From positions 1 through 34,463 of the forward strand of contig CAKURH010000034.1 of NCBI GenBank assembly GCA_934675625.1: a stretch of 34,463 nt of DNA, read 5' to 3'. This document shows, one piece after another, positions 21,956 through 28,468 of this stretch; within the stretch, counting starts at the first letter, position 1, and every line of letters starts with the position of its first letter. This stretch comes from an uncultured Kiritimatiellota bacterium (GTDB taxonomy: Bacteria; Verrucomicrobiota; Kiritimatiellia; RFP12; UBA1067). A program made the translations under genes and the position numbers. Below the pieces are notes generated by a model. That model was given only the letters and a program-made list of their open reading frames with translations, searched no databases and was not told the DNA's origin.

Positions 21956-23637
21956 GTGTGTGAAGTGTGGTCGTGATGATGCCCGCATGAGCAGGCCTTG
22001 CCGTGTTCGGAACGGCGCTGTTCGGCGGCGATCAGGTCTTCCGCCAGCGCGCCGACCGCATCGAGCCCCGCCCGGTCGGCCGCGTCCAGCAGGTTCTCCA
22101 GTGCCGGCAGCACGAACTTTCCGAACTGCGGCTGGCCGACGGACGCGAGACGGCCGTACGCGCCGAGGCACTGCACGAGCCGCTGGACGGCCGCGTACGG
22201 CAGGACCTTCGGCATCTCGGCGCGCCCGGACCGCTTCGCGTAGAGCGCGACGAGCGCGCGCCGTTCGCCCTCGGTGAACGTCACGTAGGGGTCGTAGACG
22301 AGCGAGGCGAGGTCGTAGGCCGCCGGGCCCAGGCGCATGCCCTGGAAGTCGATGAACGCGAGACGGCCGTTCCGCCAGAGGATGTTCGTGGACTGGAAGT
22401 CGCGGTGGACGAGCGCCTTCGGCTCCTTCTCCAGAATTGCCGCGACGTTGCCCAGTTCCGCGCGGACTTCCGCCGACAGTGGGCGCCCAAAGCGCGTGCC
22501 GAGACAGTGCTTCGCGAAGAGGTCGTGTTCCCACGTCCACGTCGCGCCGTCGAACGGCGGCAGGAGGTCGGGTAGGTCGGGCGCCGCGCCGAGCGCGTTG
22601 AACGCCGCCAGCGCCTCGACGACCTTCACGTACTCCTCCAGCGTCATTTTGTGCTCCGCGCCGGCGTTTTCGAGGATGAGCGTCTTCGTCGCCGGATCGT
22701 CGAACAGGACCTCCGGCACGGGCACGCCCTTCGCCTTCAGCCAGCGCGCGTGCCCCGCGTACTTGCCGTTCTCGTTACGGTTGCCGTCGTCGTAGAGGAT
22801 CGCGATGCCCCTGTTGCAGCCGAAGAAGACGCGGTCGCTGCCGCGCGCGCCGAGGAACGTGAAGTCCTTCGCGCCCGTCGCCTTGAGCTGCGGAATGTCC
22901 GCAAAGGCGTTGTCGTCGCCAGCGCGGTTCAGGTCGATGTAGCGTTGAATCGTCCCCGCGTCTTCCCACAGCAGGTCGTCGGCGCGGACGGTCTTCATGA
23001 AGCGCCCGGCCATCATCGCCTGCTCATAGGCGGCGACAATCGACGAGAAGCCCGTCGGCTTCACGAAGTCGAGGACGCGCGGCTTCAGGATCGCGATGCC
23101 GCAGTAGGTGTAGGTGCCGTCCAGCCCCGCGTCATCGCTCTTCCAGTTCGTGACGAAGCCCGACTCCGGCTCGACCTCGACCGTGCGCGGCCCCGCCTCC
23201 GTGACGAGGCAGACGCCCAGCACATCGTCCGCCGCCCGCACCGCCGCAAACGCCGCGTCGAGGTCAGGCACGTTCTCAGCGACGATGTCGCCGTTGACGA
23301 GGTAAAACGGCTCGTCCGCAATCCAGTCGCGAACCGGGTTGAGCGCGCCGCCGCTGCCGAGGATCTCCGGCTCGTAGCTGACCTTGAGGCGGATCTTCTC
23401 GCCGTGCGCCTGCGCGTCGCGGCGGCAGGCGTCGCTCCACGCGCGGATCTGCTCGTGCAGGTGGTGGGAGTTGACGACGAAATCCTCGACGCCGCATGCG
23501 CGCAGGTGCGACAGGATGCGGTCCAGCATCGTCTCGCCCCAGACGGGCATGAGCGGCTTCGGCGTCGCGCACGTGAACGGCCTGAGGCGCGTCCCGTGAC
23601 CGGCGGCGAGGACGACGGCCTTCTTAACGGTAGACAC
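21952..23637 (-). CDS. Sugar-1-phosphate nucleotidyltransferase fused to aminoglycoside-phosphotransferase-like sugar kinase (MurU-AmgK-like)
   Basis: 561 aa. Residues 1-240 are a complete nucleotidyltransferase: VVLAAGHGTRLRPFT (NTP-binding loop), TPKPLMPVWGE, a GSGGAL sugar-side loop, FYLVNGDIV (metal Asp) and DDLLWEDAGT. Residues about 255-520 are an APH/choline-kinase-type fold with ALVHRDFQSTN (catalytic loop near 411) and LAFIDFQGM (DFG-like metal Asp near 430). The closest pattern I know is the pair MurU and AmgK, which in Pseudomonas convert MurNAc to UDP-MurNAc in peptidoglycan recycling. Here the order is MurU-like then AmgK-like in one chain. Other sugar or choline substrates are possible. 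The C-terminus is Cys/His-rich (CSCGHHHDH), perhaps metal-binding. It overlaps the upstream gene by 14 nt and the downstream gene by 4 nt. Confidence 0.85.
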   Translation of the reverse strand: MSTVKKAVVLAAGHGTRLRPFTCATPKPLMPVWGETMLDRILSHLRACGVEDFVVNSHHLHEQIRAWSDACRRDAQAHGEKIRLKVSYEPEILGSGGALNPVRDWIADEPFYLVNGDIVAENVPDLDAAFAAVRAADDVLGVCLVTEAGPRTVEVEPESGFVTNWKSDDAGLDGTYTYCGIAILKPRVLDFVKPTGFSSIVAAYEQAMMAGRFMKTVRADDLLWEDAGTIQRYIDLNRAGDDNAFADIPQLKATGAKDFTFLGARGSDRVFFGCNRGIAILYDDGNRNENGKYAGHARWLKAKGVPVPEVLFDDPATKTLILENAGAEHKMTLEEYVKVVEALAAFNALGAAPDLPDLLPPFDGATWTWEHDLFAKHCLGTRFGRPLSAEVRAELGNVAAILEKEPKALVHRDFQSTNILWRNGRLAFIDFQGMRLGPAAYDLASLVYDPYVTFTEGERRALVALYAKRSGRAEMPKVLPYAAVQRLVQCLGAYGRLASVGQPQFGKFVLPALENLLDAADRAGLDAVGALAEDLIAAEQRRSEHGKACSCGHHHDHTSHT

Positions 23638-24433
23638 TGCGCGGCCTCTGCTGGTGGACCTTGGGCTCTTCGAGCAGGAGCGAATACCATTGGTCGCCCA
23701 GCCCCGAGTTCGTGAAGTGGGCGACGCGGTTGTTCATCAGCGTCTCGTGGTTGCGCTTCAGCGTCTCGTTGTCGCTCTTCTTCAGGGCGTCCGTCAGCGT
23801 CTTGAACGCGCCGTTCGCGTCGCCGCGCTGAACCTGGATCCAGCTCATCGTCGCGGCGAGGAGGACGTTGCCGTTGTAGCGCACGCGCCCGACGGCCTTG
23901 CGGTAGACCTTCGCGATCTCGTCCGTCGGCTTTTCCAGCATGTAGAGCCGCGCCATCTTGATGCAGCTCATCGTCGGGTCAAGGCAAATCGCCTTCGGCA
24001 TGAGGCGGTCGACGGTCTTGAAGTCCTTGACCATCCACGAGAGCTGAAGCTGAGCCGTCGCGATCTGGCGGTTCATCAGCGGCACCCACGGCGTGAAGCG
24101 GCGCAGCGTCTCCGTCTGCGCCAGGGCCTCCTTCACGAAGACCTTCGTGTCCTCGAAGACCTCGCGCTGCGCGGCCGCGACGGAGCTCGGCGGACGCAGC
24201 TGCCAGCGCTGCATCTTCACCTGAAGGCGCTTCTGCCCGGCCATGAGGATGGCCTGCACCTTCTCCATCTCGGCCTTGACCCGCTTCTGGATCAGGAAGC
24301 CGGCGACGCCCTGGAACACACCGAACCCGAGCACGCCCGCGAAGACGCTCCACCCGGCTCCCCAGTCCCCCGCGAAGTACGCGAGGGAGAATCCGCCGCA
24401 CCCGACGGCGACTGCTACAATCAACGTTATCAT
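23624..24433 (-). CDS. Membrane-anchored helical (TPR-like) protein
   Basis: 269 aa. Two hydrophobic segments at residues 1-20 and about 28-48 (GWSVFAGVLGFGVFQGVAGF) suggest an N-terminal membrane hairpin. A long charged helix (KRVKAEMEKVQAILMAGQKRLQVKMQRW) follows, then TPR-like helical pairs (residues about 100-240). No enzyme motif is visible. It is the first gene of a three-gene operon with the MurU-AmgK-like fusion and the 694-aa protein. A TATAAT box ends 8 nt before its ATG, so the mRNA may be nearly leaderless. Function unknown; a scaffold role is a guess. Confidence 0.8.
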   Translation of the reverse strand: MITLIVAVAVGCGGFSLAYFAGDWGAGWSVFAGVLGFGVFQGVAGFLIQKRVKAEMEKVQAILMAGQKRLQVKMQRWQLRPPSSVAAAQREVFEDTKVFVKEALAQTETLRRFTPWVPLMNRQIATAQLQLSWMVKDFKTVDRLMPKAICLDPTMSCIKMARLYMLEKPTDEIAKVYRKAVGRVRYNGNVLLAATMSWIQVQRGDANGAFKTLTDALKKSDNETLKRNHETLMNNRVAHFTNSGLGDQWYSLLLEEPKVHQQRPRSVYR

Positions 24434-24441
24434 GGTCGGAA

Positions 24442-24469
24442 ATTATACCACTTTTCGTGGCGGAAACAA
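24442..24469 (-). promoter_or_regulatory. Predicted promoter of the membrane protein / MurU-AmgK operon
   Basis: Minus strand TTGTTT (24469-24464), 16-nt spacer, TATAAT (24447-24442), then only 8 nt to the ATG at 24433. Transcription would begin at or next to the start codon. No Shine-Dalgarno is present between. Confidence 0.65.
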
Positions 24470-24481
24470 AGGGGGCACCGG

Positions 24482-25501
24482 TCAAATTCCAAGTCCGTCG
24501 GGCAGCCAGCGTTCCGGCGCGGCGACGGCCTTTTCAAGCATGTCCGGGATGTCGACGTAGCGGATGCGGCCTTCGAGGAATTCGCGGACGGCGAACTCGT
24601 CCGCGACCGACAGCGCCGCCGGGGCGAGGCCGCCGCGCCGCAGCGCCTCGCGGACGAGCGTGAGGCACGGGAAGCGTGCGGGGTCGGGCGCGCGGAACGT
24701 GAGCGCGCCAAGCGCGGGCAGGTCGAGCGTCCGGCGCACGGCCGGCAGGCGCTCCGGCCACGAAAGCGCGTACTGGATCGGCACGCGCATGTCGGGCGGC
24801 GAGAGCTGCGCGAGCGTCGAACCGTCCGTAAACGTGACGAGCGAATGGACGACGGACTCGGGGTGGACGACGACGTCGATCCGCTCGGCCGACACGTCGA
24901 AGAGCCAGCGCGCCTCGATGACCTCGAAGCCCTTGTTCATCATCGTCGCGGAATCGACCGTCACCTTCGGGCCCATCTTCCAGCGCGGATGGTTGAGGGC
25001 CTGTTCGACCGTCACGGACGACAGGTCTTCGGGGCCGTCCAGAAACGGCCCGCCCGATGCGGTCAGGATCAAGCGCTCGACCGCGCCGCCGCCCTGCAAG
25101 GCCTGGAAAATCGCCGAATGCTCCGAATCGACCGGACGGAAGCGGACGCCCCGCGCCTTCGCGCGCGCCGTCACGATCTCGCCCGCCATCACCATGACTT
25201 CCTTCGTCGCAAGGGCGATGTCCATGCCCTTCTCGATTGCGGCGAGCGTCGGCTTCAGACCCGAAGCGCCGACCGTCGCGACAAGGCAGATGTCCGCCTC
25301 GTTCTCCTCGACGGCGCGAAGGGCCGCGTCTTCTCCGACGTAGGCTTTCGCGCCGAAATCCCGCGCAATCGTCTCGCATTTCTCGCGCGAGCGGTGCGCG
25401 GACACCGCAACGATCTTGAAGTCGTCCGGATGCGTCCGCACGACATCGACCGCGCTCGTGCCGATCGAGCCCGTCGCGCCCAAAAGTATCAGCCTTGTCA
25501 T
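24482..25501 (-). CDS. dxr: 1-deoxy-D-xylulose 5-phosphate reductoisomerase (short form)
   Basis: 339 aa from the ATG at 25501 (GGAG 8 nt before it). It converts DXP to MEP with NADPH, the committed step of the MEP isoprenoid pathway. NADPH site GATGSIG (8-14). Catalytic set kept: TKE (Lys100), VDSEH (Asp125-Glu127), SGGPF (149-153), NHPRW (His171), and VDSATMMNKGFEVIEARW with Ser184, Asn189, Lys190, Glu193. Two oddities: the usual NAANE of the C-terminal part reads SVADE, and the protein ends about 40-60 residues earlier than typical 380-400-aa enzymes, so the C-terminal helical domain is trimmed. The family assignment is secure; activity is likely because the active site is intact. Its ATG overlaps the stop of a 41-aa membrane peptide gene. 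Confidence 0.95.
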   Translation of the reverse strand: MTRLILLGATGSIGTSAVDVVRTHPDDFKIVAVSAHRSREKCETIARDFGAKAYVGEDAALRAVEENEADICLVATVGASGLKPTLAAIEKGMDIALATKEVMVMAGEIVTARAKARGVRFRPVDSEHSAIFQALQGGGAVERLILTASGGPFLDGPEDLSSVTVEQALNHPRWKMGPKVTVDSATMMNKGFEVIEARWLFDVSAERIDVVVHPESVVHSLVTFTDGSTLAQLSPPDMRVPIQYALSWPERLPAVRRTLDLPALGALTFRAPDPARFPCLTLVREALRRGGLAPAALSVADEFAVREFLEGRIRYVDIPDMLEKAVAAPERWLPDGLGI

Positions 25502-25623
25502 AACGTTATCTCCATCCACCAGACGCCCCACTCGGCGGGCCGCCACGCCGACCAGCCGATTACGAGCAGAAGAATCAACGCGAGGATGTGGGGGAATCGC
25601 CGTTTCATGTCAACCGCACTCAT
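25498..25623 (-). CDS. Small single-pass membrane protein (41 aa) coupled to dxr
   Basis: A short frame, MSAVDMKRRFPHILALI then LLLVIGWSAWR..., with a basic N-terminus, a hydrophobic segment of about 15 residues (HILALILLLVIGWSAW) and a Trp-rich tail (EWGVWWMEITL). Its TGA overlaps the dxr ATG in an ATGA arrangement. A TATAAT box lies 9 nt before its ATG, so it is the first gene of the transcript. The second Met (residue 6) is another possible start. I know of no named family. It may be a leader peptide that drives dxr translation or a true membrane peptide. Confidence 0.6.
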   Translation of the reverse strand: MSAVDMKRRFPHILALILLLVIGWSAWRPAEWGVWWMEITL

Positions 25624-25632
25624 GATTTCGGG

Positions 25633-25660
25633 ATTATAGCAAAAACTGTCGCACACGTGT
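25633..25660 (-). promoter_or_regulatory. Predicted promoter of the small membrane protein-dxr operon
   Basis: Minus-strand TATAAT at 25638-25633, 9 nt before the ATG at 25623. The -35 region is weak, but the area holds the palindrome ACACGTGT (25653-25660) within two copies of TGTCGCAC, which could be an operator. Confidence 0.5.
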
Positions 25661-25919
25661 CGCACGATGTCAAGAGTGACTCTGGCCGCTGTGAATCAAA
25701 AACTCCGATCCGTATGGGCTCTCGCTACCGCTCCGCAGGATAGGTCGCCGAAAGACATCCAATTCTCCGAAAACGGCCTGAAAACGATTGTCTTGGGGGC
25801 TGGCCTCTGCGAAGCCAGCAAAAACCTGCGGAGCGGGAATGCGCCGCAGAAGCTTGCTTCGGAGGGTAGCCGTAGGTCGCGCGAGAGCGTCAATCATCGG
25901 AGTTTCATTACAACTGTTC

Positions 25920-26369
25920 TCACGGGATGAAATATCCGCGAAGTGGGTTGAAATGCCGACCGACGCGAACTCGTTGCCCGACAAACTGATTCAAGTTCAC
26001 ATCGGCAATCAATTCGCAATTCGCCTTCAATTCGCAACCTCGCCTATTTGACGGAATTGGATGCTGACGACAATCCTCCGGCCACGTCACTTTGGACGTT
26101 AACGTGGGTTCCATCCAACCTCTTGCGCGATTAATCTTCCATGCACCGACAATAACGCCTTTCTTCTGCGCCATCAGATATTCACATTGATCCGCATGCG
26201 CCTCCGTCAGGCAACGAACCGTCCAATAACCACGCGCGCAATCCTCAAGCGACACATTTGGCGGAACAGTTGGATTATGGGTTTGCCACGTTTGACCAAC
26301 CGAGACAAACAGAGTCCCCGAAGGTATTCCGGGCGGGACAGTTGCACCATTCACATTTGGATAAAACAT
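25920..26369 (-). CDS. Uncharacterised 149-aa protein
   Basis: It has a very good Shine-Dalgarno (AAGGAG, 5 nt before ATG), which supports it as real. Sequence features: LFVSVGQTWQTHNPTVPP, DCARGYWTVRCLTEAHADQCEYLMAQKKGVIVGAWKI, and an ending VRVGRHFNPLRGYFIP. The pattern of short strands with YW, VGAWKI and NP-R-Y near the end is reminiscent of small PUA/EVE-like folds, but this is only an impression. Codon use is more AT-rich than the neighbouring housekeeping genes, in keeping with an accessory gene. A dispersed repeat begins 27 nt upstream of its start, so its promoter must be within or beyond that repeat. Confidence 0.7.
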   Translation of the reverse strand: MFYPNVNGATVPPGIPSGTLFVSVGQTWQTHNPTVPPNVSLEDCARGYWTVRCLTEAHADQCEYLMAQKKGVIVGAWKINRARGWMEPTLTSKVTWPEDCRQHPIPSNRRGCELKANCELIADVNLNQFVGQRVRVGRHFNPLRGYFIP

Positions 26370-26395
26370 TTTTACTCCTTACTTCCGCGCCCGAC

Positions 26396-26614
26396 ATGAC
26401 AAGACAACGCCGCTGGGCGCAGAAAAAGCGGCGTGTCATTCTGAAAGGAGTTCTCTTTGCGTCCTCTTTGTGCCAGCGGCGAAGCCGCGCCTTGTGGCGA
26501 AAGGACGAAGTGCTTTTCGACTGAAGGAAACCGGCAGGGAAACTCAGCTGAACTTCGTTTCCAAGATTTAGCCGCAAGGAGGGCACAAGGCGGGCGCAGA
26601 GAACCTGCGCGCCC
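26396..26614. repeat. Dispersed repeat family 1, copy A (about 219 bp)
   Basis: Nearly identical to 28240-28458 in the same orientation. The central and right parts, roughly 26470-26605, differ at only a few positions; the first 75 nt differ at about eleven. Both copies start at an ATG and can be read as a 42-codon frame ending at TGA (here 26396-26524). They carry a GCGGC-GAA-GCCGC hairpin. There are also interleaved pairs CGAAGT/ACTTCG and GGAAAC/GTTTCC, which could form a pseudoknot. No terminal inverted repeats or transposase gene are visible. Confidence 0.85.
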
Positions 26615-26650
26615 AGACGCGTGTAGCGGCCCTGTAAAGCCTTACAGGCT

Positions 26651-26673
26651 GTGTGTGTGTGGGGGGGGGGGGG
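26651..26673. repeat. (GT)5 followed by G13 tract
   Basis: Plus strand GTGTGTGTGT then thirteen G, right after a CTGTAA..TTACAG inverted pair (26630s-26640s). It lies in noncoding DNA about 120 nt downstream of a strong minus-strand promoter. Slippage-prone; no convincing gene crosses it. Confidence 0.85.
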
Positions 26674-26791
26674 TATTAGAACCGCGCGGACGCGCCAGAG
26701 CGCGTCTACGCGCCCTTTCCGTCGATTCTGCCGCGCGCCCCATTCGCGGCCTCCGTCTTGTCTCGCGATTCGCCCCCAACATTTGCCGTGA

Positions 26792-26821
26792 AGTATACCA
26801 CTTCCCCACGCGCAATGTCAA
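26792..26821 (-). promoter_or_regulatory. Near-consensus promoter facing the repeat/149-aa gene
   Basis: Minus strand TTGACA (26821-26816), 18-nt spacer, TATACT (26797-26792). It is the best promoter match in the window. The nearest supported gene downstream is the 149-aa protein 420 nt away, with the G13 tract and repeat copy A between. An ATG lies 9 nt after the -10 box, as at other promoters here, but the frame that follows has no coding character. Confidence 0.65.
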
Positions 26822-26861
26822 ACGCGCACAGCCGCCCCCATCTTACAATAAATGGACTGTG

Positions 26862-26960
26862 CAATCCGGCGGGTCTTTTAACGCGAAGAACGCAAAGGGG
26901 AACACGCAAAGGTCGCGAAGGGCGGCAGCTACTTGCTGACGCGAATCGAGTAAAAGCCGC
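26862..26960. repeat. Dispersed repeat family 2, copy A (about 95 bp)
   Basis: Shares with 30967-31067 the run GTCTTTTAA, a GCGAA..CGCAAAGG core, the exact block GAACACGCAAAGGTCGCGAAG, and GCTACTT.CTGACGCG, about 80% alike overall. A-rich 'cgcaaagg' repeats of this kind occur as dispersed noncoding DNA in many bacteria. No gene is seen in it. Confidence 0.75.
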
Positions 26961-27023
26961 AGACGCCGCCTTTCGTCGCTCGGCCGTAGGCCGCTCGGCG
27001 TTTAGAAACTTAACGGCCAAAAA

Positions 27024-27449
27024 TTAGACCGCATTTTCCGCGACTCTTTCAACCGCAAGGCTCATGTCAAGGTCATGAAGTCCCGGATAAGCCGCGCACA
27101 TCACATGCGTCGGGATGCGCGCGATGATGTCTCTGCTCCTCTCGCCCGTCCGCCATTGGTAATACGCATAAAACTGTCCGATCCAATCGGCGGCAAGGGG
27201 ATCCATCGGACTTCCCGGACGGATGACATACCCCTCTTTGTTCAAGAACACGTCCTGCAGCTCGGAAGCCGTCATGTTCGAGAGCACGGCAGCCGCGCCA
27301 TCAATGCGGGACCGCGTCTCTCCGCGCATGTAGGCGGACACGAAATCCGCTCCGTCGGCTTCCGGATGCTCGCGCTGGAAACGCCCGAAAAGCTTCCCCT
27401 GCGTCTCGACAATCTCGTCCCGATAGGCTATTGGATACGCCGGCTTCAT
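27024..27449 (-). CDS. Putative antitoxin-like partner of the DUF3990 protein (141 aa)
   Basis: Starts at an ATG overlapping the stop of the upstream toxin-like gene (ATGA), with AAGGA 7 nt before it. The N-terminal half (IAYRDEIVETQGKLFGRF, DFVSAYMRGETRSRIDG) and C-terminal half (ADWIGQFYAYYQWRTGERSRDIIARIP, YPGLHDLDMSLAVERV) resemble proteins I have seen encoded beside DUF3990 genes. I know of no proven function for them. There is no HTH or membrane segment. The coupling suggests it binds or regulates its partner. Antitoxin or immunity role is inference from position. Confidence 0.75.
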   Translation of the reverse strand: MKPAYPIAYRDEIVETQGKLFGRFQREHPEADGADFVSAYMRGETRSRIDGAAAVLSNMTASELQDVFLNKEGYVIRPGSPMDPLAADWIGQFYAYYQWRTGERSRDIIARIPTHVMCAAYPGLHDLDMSLAVERVAENAV

Positions 27450-28087
27450 ACAATGTCCTTGAAAGTCCTGTCCAGCCTATTGCGCGGATCGTTTTCAATC
27501 AGGTCGTACATCCGCGAGCGCGCAGCCGAATCGCGGCGGTTGTATTTCGCGTAGAATTCAGCCGCCGAGACTTCCTCACACGATCCGGACAACTCGCGCA
27601 AGGCCGAAAACGCCTTGGCGGACTGGACGAAATACTGAACGCCAAAATCCCCAAGCGTCAGCAGTTCTGACAGGAAATCAACGCCGATGTTGTTGCGGAC
27701 AAACGACTTGCAGATGTAGAAATAGGACGCATCGGCCCGCCATCCCCGAACAACGTCATAGCCGGAAATGTCAACGCCATAACGGGCGATGAACTTCGGC
27801 GCGTTCTCACGATAATAGCGCCCATCGTCACCATCACGATGCTTCATGAGTTCCGCCAGCCAAGGCAACGGGCCGAGTGTCGCGAAATCAAGAACGCTGA
27901 GGTTCGTCAAGTCCAGTTCGTACGCATGCACCCAGCCGTTCGCAAAGGGATTTGCGGCAACGGCCCACTCCCGCGCAAGGTCAACGGATTCCGTCAAGTA
28001 GAATCCTCGCCCATAATCATGCTGTTCTTTGCCAAGTCCAAACGTCGGCACGAACGACTGGACGGCGCTGCCATGATAGAGAATCAC
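27446..28087 (-). CDS. DUF3990-family ADP-ribosyltransferase-like protein (toxin candidate)
   Basis: 213 aa from a GTG start at 28087, preceded by AAGGAGG; upstream in-frame codons lie before the likely transcription start, so the longer reading is rejected. N-terminal signature ILYHGSAVQSFVPTFGLG, then HDYGRGFYLTESVDLAREWA and VHAYELDLTNLSVLDF match the DUF3990 pattern (YHGS ... DFGxGFYLT ... A..WA), a family in the RES/ADP-ribosyltransferase-like superfamily. Members often occur in toxin-antitoxin-like pairs. The rest is mainly helical with no membrane segment. It is driven by its own near-consensus promoter and is followed by an overlapping small gene. The target is unknown. Confidence 0.8.
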   Translation of the reverse strand: MILYHGSAVQSFVPTFGLGKEQHDYGRGFYLTESVDLAREWAVAANPFANGWVHAYELDLTNLSVLDFATLGPLPWLAELMKHRDGDDGRYYRENAPKFIARYGVDISGYDVVRGWRADASYFYICKSFVRNNIGVDFLSELLTLGDFGVQYFVQSAKAFSALRELSGSCEEVSAAEFYAKYNRRDSAARSRMYDLIENDPRNRLDRTFKDIV

Positions 28088-28114
28088 ACTTCCTCCTTGC
28101 TTATATTGACGCAA

Positions 28115-28144
28115 ATTATACCACGTCCCGTCGAACGCCGTCAA
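28115..28144 (-). promoter_or_regulatory. Promoter of the DUF3990 gene pair
   Basis: Minus strand TTGACG (28144-28139), 18-nt spacer, TATAAT (28120-28115). Predicted start near 28108, giving a leader of about 20 nt that contains the AAGGAGG site before the GTG at 28087. Confidence 0.7.
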
Positions 28145-28239
28145 ATCGGACTGCGAACTGGGCTGATTCATGCGAAGCCAAATACAGACTGTGGAGCGGG
28201 AATGCACCGCTCTTCATCGGCAATCAACTCATAATCGCG

Positions 28240-28458
28240 ATGGCAAGGCACAGCCGCTGGGCGCAGAAAGAGCGACGTGTCGTTTTGAAAGGAGCACTCT
28301 TTGCGTCCTCCTTGTGCCAGCGGCGAAGCCGCGCCTTGTGGCGAAAGGACGAAGTGCTTTTCGACTGAAGGAAACTTGCAGGGAAACTCAGCTGAACTTC
28401 GTTTCCAAGATTTAGCCGCAAGGAGGGCACAAGGCGGGCGCAGAGGGCCTACGCGCCC
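28240..28458. repeat. Dispersed repeat family 1, copy B (about 219 bp)
   Basis: Direct copy of 26396-26614, 1844 nt away. It fills nearly the whole gap between the stop of the 311-aa gene and the DUF3990 promoter. The 42-codon frame from the ATG at 28240 is also intact here (ends at 28368). Frames on the opposite strand are open too, which is usual for such repeats, so coding is not established. Confidence 0.85.
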
Positions 28459-28468
28459 TTATGTCATT

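Noticed and set aside
19730..21976. Plus-strand open frame of 748 codons
   Set aside because: Arg/Glu/Ala-rich shadow opposite the 694-aa gene, with no RBS or recognisable motif.
21957..21990. His-rich end of the MurU-AmgK-like protein as a separate metal chaperone gene
   Set aside because: It is in frame with and directly attached to the kinase domain, so it is a tail, not a gene.
25670..25984. Minus-strand frame of 104 codons
   Set aside because: Overlaps the end of the 149-aa gene, has no RBS, and its composition is not protein-like; probably chance or a decayed remnant.
26275..26586. Minus-strand frames inside the family-1 repeats (also 28224-28430)
   Set aside because: The two are alike only because the DNA repeat is alike; there is no RBS, and the direction and frame of any real product cannot be shown.
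26615..27023. Possible CRISPR-like array or small gene near the GT/G tracts and repeats
   Set aside because: No regularly spaced repeats with unique spacers; frames here are short, Arg/Pro-rich and cross the homopolymer.
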